Assembly: GCF_048213115.1 (NCBI RefSeq)
Contig: NZ_CP172404.1
Location: 2,480,001-2,544,000 of the forward strand
Length of the DNA: 64,000 nt
Source: Niveibacterium terrae
GTDB taxonomy: Bacteria; Pseudomonadota; Gammaproteobacteria; Burkholderiales; Rhodocyclaceae
Direction: 5' to 3'
The notes under the pieces were generated by a model, which ran no database searches, was not told the DNA's origin, and was given only the letters and a program-made list of their open reading frames with translations. Positions 8,285-17,773 of the stretch are shown here, in pieces; position 1 is the stretch's first letter, and the number at the start of each line of letters is the position of its first letter. Made by a program: the position numbers and the translations under genes.

Positions 8285-8857
8285 ATGCAGGAAAACCAGA
8301 ACCCCGCGCCGGAAGAGGCCCAGCAGTCCCAGGAAGCGGAAGCCTCCCCCGAAGCGGAGACGCTCGCAGCGGACACGACCGAGACCGATGCGGCGCCGAG
8401 CCTGGAAGAGCAGCTTCAACAGGCCCAGCTTCTGGCCGCAGAACACCACGACGCCTGGCTGCGTGCGAAGGCCGAGACCGAGAACATCCGCCGCCGCGCC
8501 GCCGAAGACGTGATCAAGGCGGGCAAGTTCGCGATCGAGAAGTTTGCGAACGAACTGCTGTCGGTTCGCGACAGCCTCGAACAGACTCTGGCCGTCCCCG
8601 AGCCGACGCTCGAATCGATCCGCGAAGGCGTCGAGCTGACGCTGCGCAATCTGAGCCGTGCGTTCGAAAAATCCAGCCTCGTCGAGATCAATCCCGACGG
8701 CCAGAAATTCGACCCGCATCAACACCAGGCGATGAGCATGGTCCCGTCGGATCTGCCCGCCAATACCGTCGTCCAGGTTTTCCAGAAGGGTTATGCGCTC
8801 GAAGGCCGGGTCATCCGGCCGGCGCTGGTCGCCGTCTCGCAAGGCAAAGACGCTTGA
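8285..8857 (+). CDS. grpE: Nucleotide exchange factor GrpE
   Basis: The 190-residue protein has an acidic, Glu/Ala-rich N-terminal tail, a long coiled-coil (LEEQLQQAQLLAAEHHDAWL, then RAKAETENIRRR), and the conserved C-terminal beta-wing with FDPHQHQAMS and GYALEGRVIRPALV. GrpE dimers release ADP from DnaK in the cytoplasm and act as a thermosensor. The gene opens the grpE-dnaK-dnaJ group behind an RpoH-type promoter. About 78 nt separate it from dnaK. Confidence 0.97.
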   Translation: MQENQNPAPEEAQQSQEAEASPEAETLAADTTETDAAPSLEEQLQQAQLLAAEHHDAWLRAKAETENIRRRAAEDVIKAGKFAIEKFANELLSVRDSLEQTLAVPEPTLESIREGVELTLRNLSRAFEKSSLVEINPDGQKFDPHQHQAMSMVPSDLPANTVVQVFQKGYALEGRVIRPALVAVSQGKDA

Positions 8858-8935
8858 TTCACGCAGGGGCTTGAAAGCCGGGGGCCATGCCCCCACCTGC
8901 GGCACAGGTTTTTGAAACAATTCAAAGGAGCCAAC

Positions 8936-10864
<1,929 letters not shown>

Positions 10865-10891
10865 GAGCGGCGCAGCTCACGGCCGAAACAC

Positions 10892-10926
10892 GGCCAGGCG
10901 GGAGCGCAACGCGTCCCCGCCTGGCC
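10892..10926 (+). terminator. GC hairpin between dnaK and dnaJ
   Basis: GGCCAGGCGGG (10892-10902) pairs perfectly with 10916-10926 around a 13-nt loop and is followed by only three T residues. It lies 27 nt after the dnaK stop. It resembles a weak terminator or mRNA 3'-end stabiliser that would let only part of the transcript reach dnaJ. Confidence 0.55.
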
Positions 10927-10973
10927 TTTGCGCTATCGGGGGCACACGCCCGCTCAAGCGACGGATTCAGAAG

Positions 10974-12113
10974 ATGGCAAAACGCGACTACTACGAGGTT
11001 CTCGGGATCAACCGCGAGGCTTCGGACGACGAAATCAAAAAGGCCTACCGCAAGCTGGCCATGAAGCACCACCCGGACCGCAATCCGAACGACAAGAGCG
11101 CCGAGGAGAAATTCAAGGAAGCGAAGGAAGCCTACGAGATTCTCTCGGACGGCAACAAGCGTGCCGCCTATGACCGTTACGGTCACGCCGGCGTCGATCC
11201 GTCGGCGGCGGGCGGTGCCGGCTTTGGCGGCGGAGCCGGTTTCGACGGCTTCGGCGATGCCTTCGGCGGCATCTTCGACGAAATCTTCGGCGGCGCCCGC
11301 GGCGCGGGCAATGCCCGCTCCAACGTCTATCGCGGCGCGGATCTGCGCTACAACCTCGAGATTTCGCTCGAAGAGGCGGCCCGCGGCGCCGAGAAGACGA
11401 TCCGCATTCCGCTGATGGAAGAGTGCGAACCCTGCAAGGGCTCGGGCGCGAAACCCGGCACCCAGGCCAAGACCTGCCCGACCTGCGGCGGGGCCGGCCA
11501 GGTCAGGATGCAGCAAGGCTTCTTCTCGATCCAGCAGACCTGCCCGAAATGCCACGGCTCGGGCCGCATCATCCCGGACCCCTGCCCCAGCTGCCACGGG
11601 TCGGGCCGGGTCAAGAAGCAGAAGACGCTGGAAGTGAAGATCCCCGCCGGCATCGACGACGGAATGCGCCTGCGCCACGCCGGCTACGGCGAACCCGGCG
11701 TCAACGGAGGCCCGTCGGGCGATCTCTACGTCGAGATCCACGTCCGCGAACACTCGGTGTTCCAGCGCGATCACGACGATCTGCACTGCGAGATGCCGAT
11801 CGGCTTCGCAACCGCGGCGCTGGGCGGCGAAATCGAGATCCCGACTCTGGACGGCGCGGCCAGTCTGAAGATTCCGACCGAGACTCAGTCGGGGAAGGTG
11901 TTCCGGCTGCGCGGCAAGGGCATTCGCAATGTCCGCTCCGGCCACCCGGGCGACCTGCTGTGCCACGTCGTTGTCGAGACTCCGGTCAATCTGTCCGAAC
12001 GCCAGAAGGAGCTGCTGCGCGAGTTCGAGGAACTGGCCCAGCGCGATCCGGCCGGACAGACGCCGCGCGCAAAGGGCTGGATGGACAAGGTCCGCACCTT
12101 CTTCGGCGACTGA
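10974..12113 (+). CDS. dnaJ: Hsp40 co-chaperone DnaJ
   Basis: At 379 residues this is a full type I Hsp40. It has a J domain with KRDYYEVLGI and the HPD triplet (HHPDRNPND), a Gly/Phe-rich linker (GGAGFGGGAGFDGFGDAFGG), and four zinc-binding CxxCxGxG repeats (CEPCKGSG, CPTCGGAG, CPKCHGSG, CPSCHGSG). The C-terminal substrate domains complete it. It delivers clients to DnaK and stimulates its ATPase. It sits 109 nt after dnaK, with a hairpin between, and ends at a strong bidirectional terminator. Confidence 0.99.
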   Translation: MAKRDYYEVLGINREASDDEIKKAYRKLAMKHHPDRNPNDKSAEEKFKEAKEAYEILSDGNKRAAYDRYGHAGVDPSAAGGAGFGGGAGFDGFGDAFGGIFDEIFGGARGAGNARSNVYRGADLRYNLEISLEEAARGAEKTIRIPLMEECEPCKGSGAKPGTQAKTCPTCGGAGQVRMQQGFFSIQQTCPKCHGSGRIIPDPCPSCHGSGRVKKQKTLEVKIPAGIDDGMRLRHAGYGEPGVNGGPSGDLYVEIHVREHSVFQRDHDDLHCEMPIGFATAALGGEIEIPTLDGAASLKIPTETQSGKVFRLRGKGIRNVRSGHPGDLLCHVVVETPVNLSERQKELLREFEELAQRDPAGQTPRAKGWMDKVRTFFGD

Positions 12114-12136
12114 GCCCTTCACGGCTGCCGCCGCGC

Positions 12137-12174
12137 AAGCCTTTCCTGTGCAAACAGGAAAGGCTTTTCTTTTG
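12137..12174. terminator. Bidirectional terminator after dnaJ
   Basis: AAGCCTTTCCTGT (12137-12149) and its complement (12154-12166) form a 13-bp stem with a 4-nt loop, followed by TTCTTTTG. The A-rich left arm lets it also serve the convergent gene ending at 12177. Confidence 0.85.
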
Positions 12175-12176
12175 AC

Positions 12177-13910
12177 TCACTCGCCGCCGGCCTTGAGCCT
12201 GGGCGAGGCGGGTTCGCCTTCGACCGAAAAGTTCCGTGCAAAGCGCTCGACCGCGGTGTGCAGATCGGCGCGCACGCCTCCCTGGATCTTGCCGTCGCGG
12301 GTAATCGTGAAGCGCCCCGAGGCCATCAGCGCCCCGGAATCCAAACGGCGAATCCCGAACCGAAAAGGCTTGCCCACCTCGAAGGCATAGTCGCCTTCCA
12401 TCTTCGAGAAGCGCGTGACACCACCCGCGATCGGAGCCGCCCCTCCCCGCCTCATCGCTTCGAGCAGATCGATCCGGGTCAGCGCGCCATCGGCGATCGA
12501 ATAGCTACCGGTCCAGCGCAGCGCATCGAGGAGCTGGCTCGCGTTCTGGGTCTTGGCCTCGACCGTGACGGGCCCGGACAATCGCCCTTCCAGGACTCCG
12601 GAAAAACCACCCAGCGCGGCAAGGCTATCGACCGAAACGCTGGAAATTTTCAAACGCCCGTCGAGCCGGAAAGGCCCGGAGAGGTCGAGATCGACATCCC
12701 CTTTGATCGCGCCGGACAGCCAGTTGGCGCCGAACTGCGCCCCCTTGAATCCGGAGCCGTTCAGCTCGCCGGTGAGCAGCGGATTCTCCAGCGTGGATTC
12801 ACCGAGCTTCCAGCTCGCCGCTCGCGCGGTGAACTGCACCCGGCCGTCCTGAACCTGGGTTTCCAGAACGGCGCCGTTCGGCGCCAGCAAACGACCCTCG
12901 GTCCAGACGCCCAGATCGTCGAAGCCAAGCCGCCCCTCCAGCGCGCCGATCGAAAGCTGTCCGACGTGAAGAGCGGTATTCCTGACTTCCAGCGACTTGA
13001 GCCGCCATGTGGCCTGCGGCGTCGTCAGCGTCGCGAGCCGCAGCAGAAGCGAGGATTCGATCTGCGCATCCGCAAACGTGACGGACAAACGCAGAGGCCT
13101 ACCCAACGCCCAGTCGATCCAGTCCGGATAGCCCCAGGCCGAACCGACCCGGCTCGCGCCGCCCTCGCCCAGCTTGATGTCCTTGAGCACAAAAGCCGGC
13201 CACGGGTGAAAGCCGATTCCGGCCGAGCCGATCTTGACCGGCTCACCGGTCCAGCTCGCCGCGCCCTGCTCGACCCGCGCGCGCAGAGTGCTGAACTGTT
13301 GAACCAGAACGACCGAGGAGAAAGCCGCGACGACCAGAACGCCCAGGCTGACCGTGATCAGCACGGCGCGGCGGATCTTGCGCGCATGCGAGCCTTTTGC
13401 CGCCAGCAGATCGTGGCCGAAATTGCCCAGGAACGCCCGGAAGCGGTCGAAGACCGAAGCTCGCGAGCCCGAGGCGACCTTGAAGCGGGACGAATCCGTT
13501 TTCGGGTGCAACGAGGCTTCCCCGGAGGACGATTCGATGTGCGGCTCGGCGTGCGGCTCAGTGTGAATCTCCGAGTGCATTTCGGTGCGCGGCTCGCCAA
13601 ACTCGGACGGCGGTGAGGCGGGTTTGCCGCCCACCGAAAGCCCGCCACTGGCGCTGACCCAGCGCGATTCCTGACCCGCGACGCGCGCCATCCGCGCGTC
13701 CAGGGTTTCGATCATTCCCCCCGCCTCGAGCGCCTCGAGCGCCTTGGGAACCGAGCGCGCATCGCCAATCCGGGACGAGATCTCGCCGACCGTCGAAAAA
13801 CCGTCGATGGCTTCGAGCAATGCCCGAGTGAGCTTGTCCTGCCCGCCCCGCTCGTCAGCAATCGCTTTGTCGCCCGCCCCGGTTCGACAGAACACCGTGA
13901 ATCGATCCAA
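12177..13910 (-). CDS. AsmA-like envelope protein with N-terminal winged-helix-like domain
   Basis: This 577-residue protein starts at TTG 13910, five nt behind a perfect AGGAGG site. Residues 1-75 (TRALLEAIDGFSTVGEISSRIG and KALEALEAGGMIETL) look like a winged helix or PqqD/DUF4388-like domain. A low-complexity, His/Glu-rich linker follows (EMHSEIHTEPHAEPHIES). A single membrane helix near residues 183-207 (RAVLITVSLGVLVVAAFSSVVL) leads to a long beta-rich domain with AsmA-type repeats such as LSGPFRLDGRLKISSVS. AsmA proteins sit in the inner membrane with a periplasmic groove and affect outer-membrane lipid supply. The cytoplasmic fusion suggests some regulatory input, which is inference. 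Confidence 0.72.
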   Translation of the reverse strand: MDRFTVFCRTGAGDKAIADERGGQDKLTRALLEAIDGFSTVGEISSRIGDARSVPKALEALEAGGMIETLDARMARVAGQESRWVSASGGLSVGGKPASPPSEFGEPRTEMHSEIHTEPHAEPHIESSSGEASLHPKTDSSRFKVASGSRASVFDRFRAFLGNFGHDLLAAKGSHARKIRRAVLITVSLGVLVVAAFSSVVLVQQFSTLRARVEQGAASWTGEPVKIGSAGIGFHPWPAFVLKDIKLGEGGASRVGSAWGYPDWIDWALGRPLRLSVTFADAQIESSLLLRLATLTTPQATWRLKSLEVRNTALHVGQLSIGALEGRLGFDDLGVWTEGRLLAPNGAVLETQVQDGRVQFTARAASWKLGESTLENPLLTGELNGSGFKGAQFGANWLSGAIKGDVDLDLSGPFRLDGRLKISSVSVDSLAALGGFSGVLEGRLSGPVTVEAKTQNASQLLDALRWTGSYSIADGALTRIDLLEAMRRGGAAPIAGGVTRFSKMEGDYAFEVGKPFRFGIRRLDSGALMASGRFTITRDGKIQGGVRADLHTAVERFARNFSVEGEPASPRLKAGGE

Positions 13911-14002
13911 TTAATCCTCCTGCTCAAGTCGAAAGCCCGTCCGGGCAACCCGAATACAGTGGCATATTACTCCAAGCCGGGCGAGTCTTTTTTATTCAAT
14001 TC

Positions 14003-14031
14003 TTGACAAGGCAAAAAACAGTGACTAATAT
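14003..14031 (+). promoter_or_regulatory. Sigma-70 promoter of tRNA-Asn
   Basis: A perfect -35 TTGACA (14003-14008), a 17-nt spacer and TAATAT (14026-14031) lie 13 nt before the mature tRNA 5' end in a locally AT-rich stretch. Confidence 0.8.
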
Positions 14032-14043
14032 GGCGGCTTCTGT

Positions 14044-14119
14044 TCCCCGATAGCTCAGTTGGTAGAGCGCCGGACTGTTAATCCGTAGGTCCCTGGTTCG
14101 AGCCCAGGTCGGGGAGCCA
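14044..14119 (+). tRNA. tRNA-Asn (GTT)
   Basis: The 76-nt sequence folds as a cloverleaf. Acceptor TCCCCGA pairs with TCGGGGA, the D-arm has TAGCTCAGTTGGTAGAGC, the anticodon loop is CTGTTAA with anticodon GTT, the T-loop is GTTCGAGCC, and CCA is encoded. It has its own promoter and terminator. No integrase gene or split 3' end is nearby. Confidence 0.97.
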
Positions 14120-14130
14120 AGGAACAGATG

Positions 14131-14166
14131 ACAAAAGGCCTTCGCATGAAGGCCTTTTGTTTTTTC
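14131..14166 (+). terminator. Intrinsic terminator of tRNA-Asn
   Basis: ACAAAAGGCCTTC pairs perfectly with GAAGGCCTTTTGT around a GCAT loop and is followed by six more T residues. Confidence 0.9.
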
Positions 14167-14306
14167 AGGCCGGCGGAATTGCGATTTTCACGGTTGATGC
14201 TGTTTTGGTCAAGGTGTAATCCCCTCTCCCCCTGGACGCATGAAGCCGGGGCGCACAGACCGCCGAGCCGCGATAAAATCGCCGACTCGTTCGCTCAGGA
14301 TCCGTC

Positions 14307-15416
14307 ATGACCCAAACCCCTCTCGACTACTCCGCCGCTGGCGTCGACTACGACAAAATCGACCCGCTCAAGATCCTCGCCCAAAAGGCCGCCAGCGCAA
14401 CCCAGCACAACCTGGCCGGGCACGGAGTCAGCGAGATTCCCGCCTCGCGCGGCGAATCAGCCTATGTGATGGATCTGGGCGGCACGCTGATCGCCTCGAT
14501 CACCGAATGCCTGGGCACGAAAGCACTGGTCGCCGACGCGGTGCGCGCGATCAGCGGCCGCACCCATTACGACAGCATCGCCCAGGACACGATCGCGATG
14601 GCGGTCAATGACCTGATCACGGTCGGCGCAACCCCCCTTTCCGTTCACGCCTACTGGTCGGCGGGCGGCAGCGGCTGGTTCGCCGACGAAGAGCGGATGC
14701 GCGACCTCGTGAGCGGCTGGCAAAAGGCCTGCGACGTCTGCAAGGTCAGCTGGGGCGGCGGCGAAACTCCGGCGCTGGCCGGAGTCGTCGAGGAAGGCCG
14801 GATCGACCTGGCCGCCTCGTCGGTCGGCGTGATCCCGTCGCGCGATCGCCTGACCCTCGGCGACAAGCTCGCCGCAGGGGACGCGATCGTGCTGCTCGCC
14901 GCGAGCGGCATCCACGCCAACGGAGTCAGCCTCGCCCGCAAGCTCGTCGAGCGCCTGCCCGAAGGCTATGCGACCCGGATCAGCGACGGCCGGACCTATG
15001 GCGAAGCGCTGCTCGACCCGACCACGCTCTACGTTCCGGTCACCGAAGCGCTGTTCGCGGCCGGCATCGTTCCGCACTACAGCGCGAACATCACCGGCCA
15101 CGGCTGGCGCAAGATCATGCGCCATCCGGCGAGCTTCACCTACCGTATCCACACGCTGCCCGACGTGCCGCCCGTGCTCTCCTTCATCCAGCAGCATGCC
15201 GGCATCGACGACCGCGAAGCCTACGGCAGCCTCAACATGGGCGCGGGCTTTGCGCTCTTCGTCGCCGCCGACCAGGCCGAGGAATGCGCCCGGATCGCGC
15301 GCGAAGCGGGTGTGCCCGCTTGGGTCGCCGGCCGCGTCGAAGCGGGCGCCAAGCAAGTCGTCATCGAACCGCTGGCGCTGAGCTTCTCCGCCGAAGAGCT
15401 GCACCTGCGCGCCTGA
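14307..15416 (+). CDS. PurM-like AIR synthase-related protein (divergent)
   Basis: The 369-residue protein has the two-domain PurM/AIR synthase plan: an N-terminal YSAAGVDYDKID, TIAMAVNDLITVGATP (compare canonical CVNDLIVQGAEP), VSWGGGETPALAGVV (compare GGETAEMPG) and GIHANGVSLARKLV. The usual GTDGVGTK loop is replaced by a segment reading GGTLIASITECLGTK, and the protein is slightly longer than canonical PurM. PurM closes the imidazole ring of AIR from FGAM using ATP. Position next to hda is where many betaproteobacteria carry purM, so it may do that job, but the divergence leaves open a related ligase. No canonical purM is present in this window. Confidence 0.75.
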   Translation: MTQTPLDYSAAGVDYDKIDPLKILAQKAASATQHNLAGHGVSEIPASRGESAYVMDLGGTLIASITECLGTKALVADAVRAISGRTHYDSIAQDTIAMAVNDLITVGATPLSVHAYWSAGGSGWFADEERMRDLVSGWQKACDVCKVSWGGGETPALAGVVEEGRIDLAASSVGVIPSRDRLTLGDKLAAGDAIVLLAASGIHANGVSLARKLVERLPEGYATRISDGRTYGEALLDPTTLYVPVTEALFAAGIVPHYSANITGHGWRKIMRHPASFTYRIHTLPDVPPVLSFIQQHAGIDDREAYGSLNMGAGFALFVAADQAEECARIAREAGVPAWVAGRVEAGAKQVVIEPLALSFSAEELHLRA

Positions 15417-15432
15417 GCCCAAGCCTTCGCAC

Positions 15433-15472
15433 AACAGGCCGACGCCCCCAGGCGCCGGCCTGTTTTTTTATA
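15433..15472 (+). terminator. Terminator after the PurM-like gene
   Basis: A GC-rich stem, ACAGGCCGACGCC against GGCGCCGGCCTGT with one mismatch, is followed by TTTTTTA. It overlaps the 3' end of the convergent sirtuin gene. Confidence 0.8.
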
Positions 15473-16238
15473 AGCCGGCGCGCGCCATCAGCGCTTGCAT
15501 CGCCTCCGCGGCGCCCAGCGGCAGCCGGAAACGGACGTGCTCGCTGATCTGGGTGTCCAGCGGATTGATCTCGACGCTCGGAATCGCATTGCGTATCGCC
15601 CAGGCCACCGGCTCGACGATATAGGGAAAGACGCTGCTCGTCCCGACGCTGAAGACCATGTCAAAGCCCTGCTGCAAGGCCAGCTGGAGCCGTCTCAGGT
15701 TCTCCATGCCGAGCATCTCGCCGAACAGCACGACATCCGGGCGCAGCGGGCCCTGACAGGCAGGGCAAAGCGGCGGCAGCGCGCGCCCCTCCCAGACCGC
15801 CGCATCTTCCCGGTACGCGCAGCGCGTGCAGTGCAGGCGGCGCAGGCTGCCGTGGATCTCGATCAGGTTCCGGCTTCCCGCCGCGTGATGCAGGCCGTCG
15901 ATGTTCTGGGTCAGCACCAGCGAGCCGGGTTTCTCCCGCTCGATCCGGGCCAGCGCCTGATGAGCGAAATTCGGTTGGGCACCGAGGCAAGCCGCCTCGA
16001 TCTGGGCGAGGTATTTCCAGGTGATCTCGGGGCGGGTCTCGAGCATGTCGCCGGAGAGCGCCTCTTCGATCTCGACCCCCTCTTCGGTCGCCTGATCGTT
16101 GTAGAGACCGTTGATTCCGCGATAGGTCGGCAGGCCCGAATCCGCGGAGATTCCCGCTCCGGTGATGAAGAGAACGCGCTTCGCGCTGGCCAGCAAAGAG
16201 GCTACGGCGTCGAGTTCTTTTTCGCAGCCACGAACCAT
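15468..16238 (-). CDS. Sir2-family NAD-dependent protein deacylase
   Basis: The preferred start at 16238 (MVRGCEKELDAV) gives 256 residues and follows a GAGG site; an upstream in-frame ATG would add 33 atypical residues. Signature motifs are GAGISADSGLPTYRG for NAD, TQNIDGLHHAAGS with the catalytic His in the following IEIHGS, and a zinc site CTRC...CPAC. VFSVGTSSVFPYIV completes the Rossmann fold. It removes acyl groups from lysines, consuming NAD. Residues that would mark a class III desuccinylase are not obvious. It stands alone, convergent with the PurM-like gene and divergent from hda. Confidence 0.93.
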   Translation of the reverse strand: MVRGCEKELDAVASLLASAKRVLFITGAGISADSGLPTYRGINGLYNDQATEEGVEIEEALSGDMLETRPEITWKYLAQIEAACLGAQPNFAHQALARIEREKPGSLVLTQNIDGLHHAAGSRNLIEIHGSLRRLHCTRCAYREDAAVWEGRALPPLCPACQGPLRPDVVLFGEMLGMENLRRLQLALQQGFDMVFSVGTSSVFPYIVEPVAWAIRNAIPSVEINPLDTQISEHVRFRLPLGAAEAMQALMARAGL

Positions 16239-16357
16239 TTCAGTTCCTCGGGATAAAATGCGATCGTATCCCAGAGCCGCAAAGATGGCTTGAATCGCCC
16301 CCGCCGCACCGATACAGTGGCGGGCTTGCCCATTCACACCCCTGGCACCCTTCGTCC

Positions 16358-17047
16358 GTGAGACAACTCACCCTGGATATTCGCCCCGAACGCGCGCCTC
16401 ACTTCGACAATTTCGCTGTCGGCGAAAATCGCGAGGCGCTCGACACCGTCCGCATGCTCTCGCGCTTCGGACAGCCCGCGGCTGTCTATCTGTGGGGCGA
16501 GACGGGCAGCGGCAAGACCCACCTGCTGACGGCCGCCGCCGCGGAGACCCGGGCGGGCGGCCACCAAGTCGCCGAGGCGAAGACGGTCACGGACGACGGC
16601 GATTTCGATCTACCCGAGAACGGTCTGCTCTGCGTCGATGACGTCCAGAACCTCGACGCGGCCGGCCAGGCCGCCCTGTTCCGCGCCTACATCCGCGCGC
16701 CGGCGAAGCGCTGCGCGCTGTTGATGGCGGGGGATGCCCCCCCCTCGGCGCTGCGCCTGCGCGAGGACGTGCGGACCCGGATCGGCCAATGCCTGATCTT
16801 CGAACTCCAGCCGCTCGACGACGGCCACAAGGCCGAGACCCTGGCGCTCTACGCGCTCTCCCTCGGCCTGATGCTGGAGCCCGAGCTGATCACCTGGCTG
16901 CTGGAGCACGGCCGCAGGGATCTGCCTTCGCTGCTCGACGCGATCGACACGCTGGACACGATCTCGCTTGCCCGCCGCCGCTCCCCCAGCCTTCCACTGT
17001 TGCGCGAGATCGCGCAGGAGTCCCTCTTCCCGACGGAGACCGCATGA
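16358..17047 (+). CDS. hda: DnaA regulatory inactivator Hda
   Basis: The 229-residue protein starts with GTG and MRQLTLDIRPERAPHFDNF. Its N-terminus fits the QLxLxI/F clamp-binding pattern of Hda. A P-loop GETGSGKTHLL, Walker B LLCVDDVQNL and the sensor region LRTRIGQCLIFEL-like stretch follow, as in a lone DnaA-type AAA+ module without domain IV. With the sliding clamp it promotes ATP hydrolysis on DnaA and prevents re-initiation. The stop overlaps the next gene by 4 nt (ATGA). Confidence 0.93.
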   Translation: MRQLTLDIRPERAPHFDNFAVGENREALDTVRMLSRFGQPAAVYLWGETGSGKTHLLTAAAAETRAGGHQVAEAKTVTDDGDFDLPENGLLCVDDVQNLDAAGQAALFRAYIRAPAKRCALLMAGDAPPSALRLREDVRTRIGQCLIFELQPLDDGHKAETLALYALSLGLMLEPELITWLLEHGRRDLPSLLDAIDTLDTISLARRRSPSLPLLREIAQESLFPTETA

Positions 17048-17742
17048 ACCTGGCCCTTTTCGACCTCGACAACACGCTGATCGCCGGAGACAGCGATTAC
17101 GAATGGGGTCAGTTCATCGTCGAGCACGGTCTCGTCGACCGCGCCGAATACGAGGCACGCAACGCCGCCTTCCACGAGCAGTACAAGGCCGGCACGCTCA
17201 ACATCTTCGAATTCCTCGCGTTCGCGCTCGCGCCTCTGGCCAGCCGCCCGCGCGCCGAGCTTGACGCGCTGCACGCGCTGTTCATGCGCGAGAAGATCGC
17301 CGGGATGTGGCTGCCGGCCGCCCAGGCACTCGTCGACCGCCACCGCGAAGCGGGCGATCTGTGCGCCGTCGTCACCGCGACCAACGCCTTCGTGACCGGC
17401 CCCATCGTCCGCAAGTTCGGCATCCCGCACATGGTTGCGACGACGCCTGAGCAGCGCGACGGCAATTTCACCGGCGCCCCGCGCGGCACTCCGGCTTTCC
17501 AGGCCGGCAAGATCGAGCGGGTCGAGCACTGGCTCGAGTCTCAGGGCCTGCACTGGGGCAGCTTTGCACGAAGCTGGTTCTACAGCGATTCGCACAACGA
17601 TCTGCCGCTCCTGACCCGCGTCAGCGATCCGGTCGCCATCGACCCCGACCCCGTCCTGCTCCGCCATGCCCAACAGGCCGGCTGGCCCGTCCTGAGGCTG
17701 CGCGAAACCGCCCCTCTGGCGGACGGGCCTGGCGGGTTATAA
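17044..17742 (+). CDS. HAD-superfamily (SerB-like) phosphatase
   Basis: This 232-residue protein opens with the HAD motif I DLDNTLIAGDSDYEWG. Motif II is VVTATNAFVTGPIV, and motifs III/IV are Lys in QAGKIERVE with YSDSHNDLPLL. A helical cap lies between I and II. It matches the HAD-IB subfamily found beside hda in betaproteobacteria, often described as histidinol-phosphatase- or phosphoserine-phosphatase-like. Actual substrate is uncertain. It is translationally coupled to hda. Confidence 0.9.
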   Translation: MNLALFDLDNTLIAGDSDYEWGQFIVEHGLVDRAEYEARNAAFHEQYKAGTLNIFEFLAFALAPLASRPRAELDALHALFMREKIAGMWLPAAQALVDRHREAGDLCAVVTATNAFVTGPIVRKFGIPHMVATTPEQRDGNFTGAPRGTPAFQAGKIERVEHWLESQGLHWGSFARSWFYSDSHNDLPLLTRVSDPVAIDPDPVLLRHAQQAGWPVLRLRETAPLADGPGGL

Positions 17743-17773
17743 TTTCCCTTTTGCTCAACCGACCCCGATTTCC

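Noticed and set aside
14044..14119. tRNA-Asn as an integration site for an island
   Set aside because: No integrase gene or repeated tRNA 3' end is visible downstream, and housekeeping genes follow directly.
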